From: Calditrichia bacterium
GTDB taxonomy: Bacteria; Calditrichota; Calditrichia; RBG-13-44-9; J075
Length of the DNA stretch: 64,000 nucleotides
Direction: 5' to 3'
NCBI GenBank assembly: GCA_020635015.1
Contig: JACKAP010000002.1
Span: 186,001 to 250,000, forward strand
The notes under the pieces were generated by a model. It did not search any database. It was not told where the DNA came from and saw only the letters and a program-made list of their open reading frames with translations. The position numbers and the translations under genes are program-made. Shown one piece after another: positions 27,301 through 36,227 of this stretch. The first letter of the stretch is position 1, and the number at the start of each line of letters is the position of its first letter.

Positions 27301-29713
27301 CATACTGAATATACTCAAAATTTCCCCCGCCTTCAAAAGCCCACCCGGCTTGCCGTTAACCAATTGGATGGTGCTGACGGTGCTGTCAAACTGGGTTGCG
27401 CGATGTTGCCGATATTATCCCCATCCTGCACCCGGTATTTATAAAATTTCATCGACCGCGGGGAGACGATTTTCAATTTTTGGCCCACCCTGAGGGTGGT
27501 GGATGATAAGCGGTTCCAGCTCTGAATATCGCGCACCGAAACCCCGAACAGCTGGGCGATCTCGCTCAGGGTATTGCCGGAAGACACGGCGTAAAAGAAA
27601 CTCTCTCCCCGGGAAATCGATTGCTGCACCAGCACCTGGCCGGATACCCGGCTGCGCTCGGCGCCGGCCGGTATTTCCGCCAGCGGCTCAATTCCCGCTA
27701 CCTGTGTTCCTGTGGGCAGGTTGCTGCCGGCAGTGGGATAAAGCACCAGGCGATTACCGGGAAAAATCACATTGCTTCGCAGGCTGTTCCAGCGTTTGAT
27801 ATCGGCGATTTTAACCCGGTAGCGGTCGGCAATCACCGAAAGCGATTCTCCGGAGCGCACGGTATGATAGGTTTTCCCAGCATCTGCAGTTTGATGCCCG
27901 TTGGTGCCTGCTGCTGAGGGAGCAGGGCGGACCACCAGCACATCGCCGGCAATAATCCGGTTGCTCGTCAGGTTGTTCCAGCGCTTGAGGTCTGCAATCT
28001 TCACCCGGTAACGGTCGGAAATGACCGAAAGGGATTCACCGGAACGCACCCGGTGGCGGGTGGCGCCGTCATCGGCGACAGCCGGCACCGCATCCTTGCC
28101 GGGCTGGTAGATCACCAGGGTCTTGCCAACATTGATCAGATCCCCTTCAGCCCATTCCAGAGTTTAATCGCGCCGATGCTCACCCCGCATTTACCGGCGA
28201 TCACCGACAGGGATTCACCCTTGCGTACCCGGTGGTGGGTCTTGCTGCCGGTCTTGCGAAGCTCCTCCGCGCTTTGGCGGGAGATGGCCGTGCGCTGCCG
28301 CTGCGACCGTTCCGCTGCGGCAATCCGCTGCTGCTCGATTTTTCCAGGGCAGATTTGATCTTTTTTTCCGCCCGGCGGGGCACAAACAGCGGATAATCGA
28401 GTACCTTGGCCGGCGTGACGGTCGCGCTGGGGGCAGGTCGGGATTGAGCGTCACGATATCGGCAATACTGATCCCTGCCGCATCCGCCAACGGCTTCAGT
28501 TTGACCTGCTGCGGGACAAATATGGTGCGGTATTGCGACGCATCAGGAAACGGCACATCCTCAAATCCAAACCACTTCACATTACCCGGCTTGGCCATCA
28601 CGATCGCGGCAAAAATTTGCGGGATATATTCCCGGGTTTCCCGCTTCAGTGCGGTGGTCTTTTCCCGCAGCGACCAGAAATTCCGGTCGCGGAAACTATC
28701 CAACTGGCGTAGGGCCTGGCGTGTCTTGCCGGCGCCGGAATTATAGGAACTCAGCGCCATGGTAAAACTGCCCAGTTCCAGCAGCAAATCGTGGAGATAT
28801 TCCCGGCAGGCGATGACCGACTTCAAGGGAGAATAACGTTCATCGACGTAGCGATTGATCTGCAAGCCGTAGAGCTTGCCGGTGGACTTGATGAACTGGA
28901 ACATCCCGGCGGCGCTGGCCCGGCTGTACGCCACCGGGTTGAAGCCCGATTCGATGAAGGCCAGGTACATCACTTCTTCCGGAAATCCCTTTTTGGTAAA
29001 TTCATCTCGCAATGCGGGAATATACTTGCGCGAGCGGCGCAGGGAGCGCTGAAAGAATTTGCGGTAATGTTCGACATTCTGAAACCGGCGGATATAATAC
29101 TCAATCTCCTTAACGAAATCATCCGGCAGTTTGAAGTCTTCCGGCTCCCCCATCTCCACGGCAATTTTTTGATTTCCTTCTGAATAAATTTGTGCAGGTC
29201 ACCGTCAAAGATTTCACGTCCGCTGAGATTGGAAAGAGATTGGTAGGGAACGTTTTGATCGCGGTCGTAGCGGTCGTAAATCAGCACGTCTTCATCGGCA
29301 GTCTTCAAATCCTCCAGTCCGCCTTGAACCGCAATGGTTGCCAGGTCCTCGCTGGAAGCGGTGGCAGCGGCGAGATTCCCGGGCTCTTTCAGCCCACCCA
29401 GTTCCTCGCGAATGATCGCATAGGTCAGTCCCCATCCCTCCGGCGGGTAATGCCGGTCCAGGTAGGCGACTTTTTCGGCATCGCTGCGTAATCCCAGATC
29501 GTCTAACATGTGCATGACATAGGTGAATTCGGCATGGGCGGTCTCAAAATCATCCTGCTTATAAGCAGTGACAATCGCCTGGGCGCGGGATGCCAGCAAC
29601 TGATCATATTCCCGGGAGGAAGATACAGGCGCATTGGTTTGCTGAAGCAGCGTACATTGCGTCAATGACATCATCAGCAACAATAGAACCATCGAGCGAA
29701 AAAGAACCTTCAT
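27298..29713 (-). CDS. MltD-like lytic transglycosylase with LysM repeats (frameshifted)
   Basis: A lipoprotein (lipobox LMMSLTQC) that cuts peptidoglycan glycan strands. After an N-terminal helical region, the SLT domain shows MYLAFIESGFNPVAYSRASA (catalytic Glu), AAGMFQFIKSTGKLYGL and ALSSYNSGAGKTRQAL. The second half carries at least four LysM modules (for example YHTVRSGESLSVIADRYRVK ... IKRWNSLRSNVIFPGNRLV), plus a degenerate last one. Restored length about 805 residues. Frame changes near 29160, 28430-28140 and 27400; correcting the last yields the end GEILSIFSM with its TAG inside a repeat. Likely periplasmic or outer-membrane cell-wall remodelling enzyme. Confidence 0.93.
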
Positions 29714-29860
29714 GTAGACCTCAACGCGAAATAATCATCCTTGTTAGCTACAATATAATAGATAAATTTATATCAGCAATAGGGATATGTAAAAATAAGC
29801 GGGAAAAAGTGCATATGGGAGCATCTTAAGTGCTTTTTTGCGGTAAACTGATAAATTGTC

Positions 29861-29908
29861 ATTGTCATTGGTCATTGGTCATTGGTCATTGGTCATTGGT
29901 TATTGGCG
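29861..29908. repeat. TCATTGGTCATTGG tandem
   Basis: Six tandem copies of the 7-mer TTGGTCA end in TTGGTTATTGG. Lies in the gap upstream of the propeller protein; the remaining bases of 29714-29970 show no gene. Confidence 0.8.
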
Positions 29909-29970
29909 GATGGTTGCTGATTCAGGACCTTTCATCACCAACAGATACTCATCAACAATGGAGAAAAAGC

Positions 29971-31274
29971 ATGAGAATAAATTGGTTTTCCTGTATGATA
30001 ATGTTGTGCTTCACGATAATATTCTGTGGAAATCTTCCTGGGAACGCCCAATCAGCTCCGGTAAAAGACCTGCGCTATTATTTCCAGGCAGCGCAGCAGG
30101 CGTATGCCGAGGGGCAGTATGATGCCTACCGCGAGAACCTGCAGGAAATGCTCCGGCTGCGTCCCAATCATCCGACTTATCTCTATAACCTTGCCGGGGC
30201 CAATGCCCTCTCCGGGCGCAGCGATGAAGCCCTGGCGATATTGCAGCGCGTCGCCGCCGCCGGCTTGATCTATCCGGCCGCGGAAGATGAAGACTTTGCC
30301 GCCATCCGCAGCAGCGAAATGTTTGCCGCCATCCTGGCCCAATTTGAATCCAACCGCCGCCCCATCGCACAGAGCGAAACGGCGGTGATCGTTAAGGAAA
30401 AAGGTCTGATCAGTGAGAGCGTGGCCTACGATCCGCAAAACGGCCGGTATTGGATCAGCAGCGTGCATCGGCGGAAAATTGTGACGGTTGACCGGGAGGA
30501 AACTGCCGCGACTTCACTTCGCCCCAGGATGACGTGTGGGGCGTATTTGGCATCAAACTCGATGCACGGCGCCAGGTATTATGGGCTTGTAGCGGGGTAT
30601 GCGGAGATCGCCGGCTACAGCAAGGCGGAAGCGGATCTTACCGGCATCTTCAAATACGACCGGGGTTCCGGAAAGCTGCTGAAGCGTTATCTGCTTCCCC
30701 GGATGGCAGTGCACATCTCTTCGGCGATCTGGTCCTCAACGCCGCCGGCGACGTGTTCATTTCCGACAGTTTTTCTCCCCGGCTTTACGTCATCCGCGCG
30801 GAAAATGATACCCTGACGGAACTGCTGCAGGAGCCGGCGTGGGTCTCTCCCCAGGGCATCACTGTTGGTGCGGCAGACAGCGTGCTGCTGTATGTCGCCG
30901 ACTACCGCATGGGCCTCTACCGCATCGACCCGGCGCGCCGGGAAGCGCGGGCGCTGCCCTATCCGGAAAACACCATCCTGATGGGGATCGACGGGCTGTA
31001 TTACCACGACCACAGCTTGATTGCGGTGCAGAACGGGGTTAACCCGCAGCGCATTATCCGCGCTCACCTCAACCCCGCCGGCGACCGCATCGAGCAGATT
31101 GAGGTGCTGGAGGCGAATCATCCGGAGTTCGACGAACCCACCCTCGGGGTCATATCCGGAAATATCTTTTATTACATTGCCAACAGCCAGTGGGGATCGA
31201 CGCTGGATCAGCAAGGGCAACTGCGCCCGGAAAGCGAGCTGAAATTTCCCCTGGTATTCAAGATAGACTTATGA
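29971..31274 (+). CDS. secreted TPR and beta-propeller (SMP-30/NHL-like) protein (frameshifted)
   Basis: Signal peptide MRINWFSCMIMLCFTIIFCG, then TPR-like helices (YYFQAAQQAYAEGQYDAYRE; PTYLYNLAGANALSGRSDEA), then a propeller of repeating blades (ISESVAYDPQNGRYWISSV; VLNAAGDVFISDSFSPRLYV; GADSVLLYVADYRMGLYRI-type). The fold is like gluconolactonase/SMP-30 and NHL proteins, periplasmic here. Frame changes near 30515, 30590-30700. Restored length about 434 residues. AGAAAAAGC precedes the start. It may bind or hydrolyse a sugar lactone, or only bind a partner; catalytic residues are not evident. Confidence 0.75.
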
Positions 31275-31382
31275 TCCGTGACGGTTTAATCGCGCTCAGA
31301 TTTCTTGGCGCGGCCTGCGGCCGCAACCAAATGGTAAATGCTCATTGTCAATTTCGTAATTAAGCCGTTACACGATACTTTA

Positions 31383-31466
31383 TAACCCCTCTAAATCTCC
31401 CCTTACTAAGGGGAGACTTTCAGGTTTCCCCCCTTGGTAAGGGGGGACGGAAGGGGGTAAAAAAGT
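31383..31466. repeat. CCCCTTACTAAGGGG hairpin repeats
   Basis: Two adjacent hairpins: 31396-31416 (TCTCCCC pairs with GGGGAGA) and 31428-31446 (CCCCCC pairs with GGGGGG), joined by ACTTTCAGGTTT and followed by GGAAGGGGGT. This is a word type seen in many environmental genomes, as I recall. A CGGCAGATTTTCACAGATTT arm lies at 31548-31567. No gene seen in the rest of 31275-31682. Confidence 0.8.
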
Positions 31467-31682
31467 AGAGCATCTTTGCTCACGTATGGATCATCATCCA
31501 TAAAATTTTGCTAAACAACGTTTTGTGTTACTGCAGTACAGATTCGGCAGATTTTCACAGATTTATGATTTTGTGACATACTTTTGAATATATACAGTGT
31601 TACATTGATATATTACGATGCTCAGTACGAGCGTATTCTTTTAACCATGCAGTAATCTATTCCCAGATCAAGGAGAACCGGC

Positions 31683-32832
31683 ATGTCCCTCAAGAATTCG
31701 CTGAAAACTCATTTTGAAGACATCATCGTGACGAGCACCTTTTTTGTCGGATTGATTGGGGGCGTATTTCTGGTGAATCTCGGCAGCCGGGAGATGTATA
31801 CCTCTGCGGCAATTTTTTTCGCATTGGCCCTGACCGCCTTCACCCACCGCTTCCTGGGGGAATTAATGAAGATACCTCTTTCTCCGTCGGCACCCTGAAG
31901 GTGACCGGCACTTTTGCGGTGCTGCTCGGCTCGTTCTGGCTGATCAACCAATCCTTTTCCACCGGCGCCACCCCGGAGAACCCATCGGCAATTACCGCCT
32001 TCCGGCAGATTTCCGCCCCGGCAATGTTTTTTGTTCGATAATGCCGGCAACCCGCTGGAGATGGTTTTCCGCGAGATCGAGCACGGCGATACGGTGGAGG
32101 TGCGCTTTCCCCGGCTGCCGGCAGAAAAATATAAGCGGGTTTCCCGAACGCTTTCCCAGGAAGAAGGCCAGCTGTATATCAAGACCGGCGATGAGACGAC
32201 CTATCTGGGCATGGTCGATGCCTCCCCAAAGCGGTCAACGAAGATCTGCTGACCCTCGAGCAGCATCTCAGCCTGGGCATGTATTACAGCCAGATCCTAG
32301 ACCGCACCGCCGATCCACAGGTGCGCCGCGATCCCAAATTGGCGATCCGCCATCTCGGGCGGGTGCTGGAAAGTCCCGAAGCGGACAATCCCTCCCGCCT
32401 GGAGGAGGCGCTGAACCAGATGTATTATCTGCGCCAGTATATCAAAGCAGGGGAAGATTTTGAGCGAATCCTGACCAGCCTGCAAGACTTGAAAACCGGC
32501 TATCACATGTATCTGGAAATGGGCGCCACCTACCTGCAATATGCCATTAACATGACCGAAAAACGGGAAAAGCACCGCAAACTGGCCCTGATCAACTATC
32601 TGCAATGCCTGGCCAGCTATTCCGATGTCAAAACGAGCGCAATCGCGGCGTGATTACCGTCGTAACCAACCTGATCAACATCTACCTCAGCGATGATCCC
32701 TACGTGCGCAGCAACGGAAAAGATATCCTCAACAGCATCGACCGGGAGGATTTGCGGGCGTTGAACAGTCATATTCGGGCGTTGCAGCAGACGGTTGATT
32801 GGGGTGAATGGGTGGATGGGTTGATGAGATGA
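31683..32832 (+). CDS. membrane protein with helical-repeat soluble domain (frameshifted)
   Basis: Starts MSLKNSLKTHFEDI, then two or three membrane helices (STFFVGLIGGVFLVNLG; AAIFFALALTAFTHRFLG; GTFAVLLGSFWLINQSF). A beta-rich domain follows (PLEMVFREIEHGDTVEVRF), then helical repeats of TPR type (LSLGMYYSQILDRTADPQVR; YHMYLEMGATYLQYAINM; VITVVTNLINIYLSDDPYVRS). Frame changes near 31880, 32030, 32235 and 32635. The last residues (GEWVDGLMR) come from GGGTGGATGGGTTGATG repeat sequence. No family recognised. GGAGAACCGGC precedes the start. About 383 residues restored. Confidence 0.65.
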
Positions 32833-32930
32833 TGGGGAAATACGGAGGTAGGGTAGGGTCGCGACTCTACCCTACAGGCCCACCCCATCACCCCATCAAC
32901 CCATTAACCCATCAACCCATTAACTCTTAC
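32800..32930. repeat. second copy of the composite GGGTTAAT/TCGCGA element
   Basis: GGGTGAATGGGTGGATGGG words lead into gggaaatacgga, GTAGGGTAGGGTCGCGAC and CAGGCCCA (32835-32882). Complementary CCCATCAACCCATTAACCC words then run to about 32930. It matches the element at 88-205 except for one C-to-T change in the palindrome and drift in the word runs. It overlaps the ends of both convergent genes. Confidence 0.93.
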
Positions 32931-33763
32931 CGCCTCCCACCCTAATATCGCCTTCTTCCGCGCCGCGCCCCAGCGTGCTGATGGATCACTCCCATGTTGC
33001 GGATCACCCGGTGACAGGGAATCACATAGCTGATCGGGTTGTTCGCCACCGCGCCGGCCACCGCCCGCACCGCCTTGGGATTGCCGATCCGGTCGGCGAT
33101 ATCCAGGTAGGAAAGCATATGCCCCTGTGGGGATGTCCAGCAGCGCCTCCCACACTTTGATCTGAAAATTGGTTCCCTTCAAGACCAAATGAAGCGGTTC
33201 GGATTGCCGGTCGAGCGGGGTATTGAAGATCTGCTCGAAGGTTGGAGCGGTCGCGCCGGGGTCTTCCACCAGCCGGGCTCTGCCCCATTGCCCCGCCAGC
33301 CACTCCCGCGCCCCGACCGGGCCGTCTTCCAGCAGAAACCGCAGATTGCAGATGCCCCGTTCAGTCTTCGCCAGCAGGCACTCGCCAAAGGGTGTGGGAT
33401 GAATTCCGTAGCGAATCTCCACCCCTTCCCCGGCGCGTTTGAACTCCCCGGGGTGACGGCCTCGCAGGTGATAAAGAGATCGTGCAGCCGGCCGGGGCTG
33501 GTCAGGCCGCTGTCATACGTGGCGGCCAGCAGACTGCGCGACGCCCGCAGCCGCTCCTTGGCGTATTCCTTGGTCAGGTATTGCAGAAAGCGTTTGGGAC
33601 TGATACCCACCCAGCGGCTGAACAGTCGCTGGAAATGATACTCGCTGAGATTCGCCGCCGCCGCCACCTCCGCCAATTCCGGCTGGCGGTGAAAATGCGT
33701 TTCCAAAAATGCAGTGCCTTTTTCGATCCGCCGGTAATCCTCTGCCGCCTGACTAAAATTCAT
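32904..33763 (-). CDS. Ada-like protein: AraC-type HTH plus O6-methylguanine-DNA methyltransferase (frameshifted)
   Basis: Residues about 10-100 are an AraC-type double helix-turn-helix (LAEVAAAANLSEYHFQRLFS, ISPKRFLQYLTKEYAKERL). The C-terminal half is a methylguanine methyltransferase domain with FQIKVWEALLDIPTG and, in restored frame, the active-site motif YVIPCHRVIRNMG. It ends with the typical RWGAARKKAILGWEA. The N-terminal phosphotriester-repair zinc domain of E. coli Ada is absent. Frame changes near 33480, 33110 and 32985. AGGAG is seven bases before the ATG at 33763. The last residues VNGLMG and the stop are read from the GGGTTAAT repeat. Confidence 0.92.
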
Positions 33764-33904
33764 CTTCGCTCCTGTTGATTGTTCCATTGAATAGTACAGC
33801 CCTTTTCCGGCAGAATCCACCCGATTCTTGCGGAAACTCGCTGGCCTCGCCGCCCTTCGCCCTTCGCCCTTCGCGTTTTTAATACGCTTCACCGGATACA
33901 CGAG

Positions 33905-34013
33905 TATCATTTGGCCCCGGAATGCCCCTTTTTTTTTTGTATTTTAGGCGGCACTTTACCGTCTTGCGTCTTTTTAATATTATCATTTGGCCCGGGGAAG
34001 GCGGCACTTTACC
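33905..34013. repeat. direct repeats upstream of the 65-residue gene
   Basis: TATCATTTGGCCCCGG (33905) and AGGCGGCACTTTACC (33946-33960) recur in the same order at 33981-33995 and 33999-34013, with a shorter spacing in the second copy. The second copy ends 33 bases before the next start codon, so it may be part of its promoter or leader. GCCCTTCGCCCTTCGCG words lie at about 33853-33876. Confidence 0.75.
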
Positions 34014-34046
34014 ATAAGCCGGGAAAATAACATAAGGAGACAATCC

Positions 34047-34244
34047 ATGAACAGCTCTGCCAGCAAACTTTTGCACAAGTATGCAGCTTATTCTGATACA
34101 GACGTCCGCAAGTTGAAGAAATGGTGGAAAACCCTCAACTGGATGGAAAAGACTGCCGAGCGTAAACGCATGGAAGTCGAAATGGGCATCAGCTCGGAAG
34201 AAGCGGTTGCCGAGGCCGCCGCGGAGAGCAATGCCGGGGAATAA
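34047..34244 (+). CDS. 65-residue charged helical protein
   Basis: A small acidic/basic protein (MNSSASKLLHKYAAYSDTDV ... SSEEAVAEAAAESNAGE), predicted almost entirely helical, with no signal peptide or membrane segment. It has a good ribosome binding site (AAGGAG, seven bases before ATG) and a rho-independent terminator 27 bases after the stop, so it is very likely a real single-gene transcript. No family recognised. KKWWKTLNWMEKTAERKRME may form an amphipathic helix. Direct repeats lie just upstream. Confidence 0.75.
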   Translation: MNSSASKLLHKYAAYSDTDVRKLKKWWKTLNWMEKTAERKRMEVEMGISSEEAVAEAAAESNAGE

Positions 34245-34270
34245 TCTTCTTGTCACGGCAGCACAATTTT

Positions 34271-34307
34271 AAAAGGCAATTCCGTATTGGGGGGTTGCCT
34301 TTTTTTA
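34271..34307 (+). terminator. rho-independent terminator of the 65-residue gene
   Basis: Stem AAAAGGCAA (34271-34279) with TTGCCTTTT (34295-34303), continuing into seven T's in all. A standard terminator 27 bases after the stop codon. Confidence 0.9.
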
Positions 34308-34477
34308 TTTGCGCCGGATCGAATAAAGAAAAATTTGTCGAATATCAAACATAATTGCCACAGCGGCGCAGAGCTCACTGACAACTGACAACTATTTTGT
34401 TGAGGATTAATCCTTAAACTGTGATAGTTCTGTGACATCTCGCCGGTATATTTTTCGAAATGCTTAGCCGGAGCACT

Positions 34478-34590
34478 GTAATGCGGAGAACTTTTGCATG
34501 GGGCAAGGCGCATGGGGCATGGTGTATTACAGTGCGGGTGTCGGAACCTGCGTTTGCACATGACGGCGCCATGCCCTTTGCCCTTTGCGT
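34478..34590 (+). repeat. dispersed ~95-nt element, copy 1
   Basis: Runs from GTAATGCGGAGAACTTTTGC through TGGTGTATTACAGTGCGGG and TGTCGGAACCTGCG to TGACGGCGCCATGCCC. A second copy lies inverted at 53739-53824 and differs mainly by lacking 14 bases. GTAAT and ATTAC allow an internal hairpin. Unlike the low-complexity families this has unique internal sequence, so it may be a small mobile element or RNA. It ends about 60 bases before the FAD oxidoreductase start. Confidence 0.88.
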
Positions 34591-34653
34591 TTCAAAAATA
34601 ATGTTGACATGACCATAGACGCGAAGCAACCATCAATCAAGAGGATCCGGGAA

Positions 34654-35988
34654 ATGGAGCCGCTCGTCATCATCGGAAACGGGATTACCGGGATTACTAC
34701 CGCCCGGCATGTGCGCAAACGCAGCGATATGCCGATCGTGGTAATATCGGATGAAACTGATCATTTCTTCTCGCGCACCGCGCTGATGTATATCTTCATG
34801 GGGCACATGCGCTTCAAGGATACGAAGCCCTACCAGGACTGGTTTTGGAAAAAGAACCGTATCGAACTGATGCGGGGATTTGTGAGTGAAATCGACACCG
34901 CCAACAATAAAGCCCTGCGCCTCCGCGACGGACGCCGGATCTCCTACGGCAAATTGCTGATCGCCACCGGCTCAAAGAGCAATAAATTCGGCTGGCCTGG
35001 CCAGGATCTGCCCGGCGTGCAAGGGCTCTACAGCTATCAGGATGTGGAACTCCTGGAAGAAAACAGCCGCAACGTCACGCGGGCGGTGCTGGTGGGCGGT
35101 GGTTTGATCGGTATCGAAATGGCGGAGATGCTCCTCTCCCGCCACATCCCGGTCACCTTCCTGGTACGGGAAAAATTCTATTGGAACAATATCCTCCCGG
35201 AAGCGGAATCGCTGCTGGTCAGCCGGCACATCCGCGAACATGGGGTCGATCTCCGTCTGGAAACCAATCTGAAAGCGATTCTCCCCGGCGCCGACGGGCG
35301 GGTGACGGCGGTGATGACTGAGGCCGGTGAGCGCATCGACTGCCAACTGGTGGGGCTGACTCCCGGGGTGCATCCCAACATCGAAGTGGTCAAAAACAGC
35401 GCGGTCGCCACCGGGCGGGGGGTGCTGGTCAACGAGTACCTGGAGACCAACATCCCCGACGTCTACGCCGCCGGCGACTGTGCCGAGATCGTGACGGAAG
35501 GAGACGGCCGCAACCGCATCGAGCAGTTGTGGTACACCGGGCGGATGCAGGCCCAGGCGCTGGCCAAAACCATCTGCGGCGAGCGCACCCCGTACGAGCG
35601 GGGCATCTGGTTCAATTCCGCCAAATTCATGGACATCGAATATCAAACTTACGGTTATGTTCACAACCAGCCCCGGGATGGGGAAACATCCTTCTACTGG
35701 GAGCATCCCGGCGGCCGGCACGGTGTGCGCATCGTCTATCAAAACGATTCGGAAGCGGTGACCGGGATGAATTTCTTCGGCATCCGCATGCGCCAGCACA
35801 CCTGCGAGGGTTGGATCCGGGACGAAACCCCGGTCGATACGGTGATCGCCAACCTGGCGGAAGCCAATTTTGATCCGGAATTGTTCAGGCCCCATTGGGA
35901 AGCGATCGTCACCGCCTACAACCGGGAACGGGGCAAGCAGTTGCGGGCAAATTTCCGGCCCTCGCTGTTTCAGCGGATTTTTGCGTGA
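34654..35988 (+). CDS. FAD-dependent NAD(P)H oxidoreductase (NirB/rubredoxin-reductase type)
   Basis: A two-dinucleotide-binding flavoprotein. The FAD motif is LVIIGNGITGITTARHV, the NAD(P) motif AVLVGGGLIGIEMAEML, and the C-terminal FAD Asp lies in IPDVYAAGDCAEI. The tail (about residues 300-445) is longer than in simple rubredoxin reductases. The frame is intact. The ATG at 34654 is preferred because AGAGGA lies upstream; an ATG at 34609 is possible. Followed 240 bases later by a membrane 4Fe-4S protein, an arrangement that suggests electrons pass from NAD(P)H through it to the membrane protein. Acceptor unknown. Confidence 0.9.
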   Translation: MEPLVIIGNGITGITTARHVRKRSDMPIVVISDETDHFFSRTALMYIFMGHMRFKDTKPYQDWFWKKNRIELMRGFVSEIDTANNKALRLRDGRRISYGKLLIATGSKSNKFGWPGQDLPGVQGLYSYQDVELLEENSRNVTRAVLVGGGLIGIEMAEMLLSRHIPVTFLVREKFYWNNILPEAESLLVSRHIREHGVDLRLETNLKAILPGADGRVTAVMTEAGERIDCQLVGLTPGVHPNIEVVKNSAVATGRGVLVNEYLETNIPDVYAAGDCAEIVTEGDGRNRIEQLWYTGRMQAQALAKTICGERTPYERGIWFNSAKFMDIEYQTYGYVHNQPRDGETSFYWEHPGGRHGVRIVYQNDSEAVTGMNFFGIRMRQHTCEGWIRDETPVDTVIANLAEANFDPELFRPHWEAIVTAYNRERGKQLRANFRPSLFQRIFA

Positions 35989-36060
35989 CCCGAATCGCAA
36001 AAAAGCGCAACATTTCGTTTCGTAACCATATGAGGTAATGTATCAAAAACGTCATTAAAG

Positions 36061-36181
36061 CTGTCATTGCGAGGCTTTTTTTGCCGAAGCAATCTCCTGC
36101 TCGACGCAACCAATTGCAGTAACATTGGCTGCACCACGCCGGGGATTGCCACGCCGCAAAAGCAGCGGCTCGCAATGACAG
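36061..36181. repeat. GTCATTGCGAG inverted repeat
   Basis: CTGTCATTGCGAG (36061-36073) and its exact complement CTCGCAATGACAG (36169-36181) bracket a region with GAAGCAATCTC and GGGGATTGCC words. This type of repeat occurs in many bacteria, as I recall. It fills the gap between the oxidoreductase and the 4Fe-4S gene. Confidence 0.88.
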
Positions 36182-36227
36182 ACCCTGAATACGGTTCAAT
36201 AAAACACAACCGGAAAGCATAAAATTT

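Noticed and set aside
31383..31466. Attenuator or riboswitch upstream of the membrane/TPR gene
   Set aside because: The paired hairpins are a repeat type and lie over 200 bases before the start with no switch-like core visible.
32904..33763. Separate AraC regulator and methyltransferase genes
   Set aside because: No start or ribosome binding site at the junction, and the frame break near 33480 explains the split; the joined order matches Ada-like proteins.
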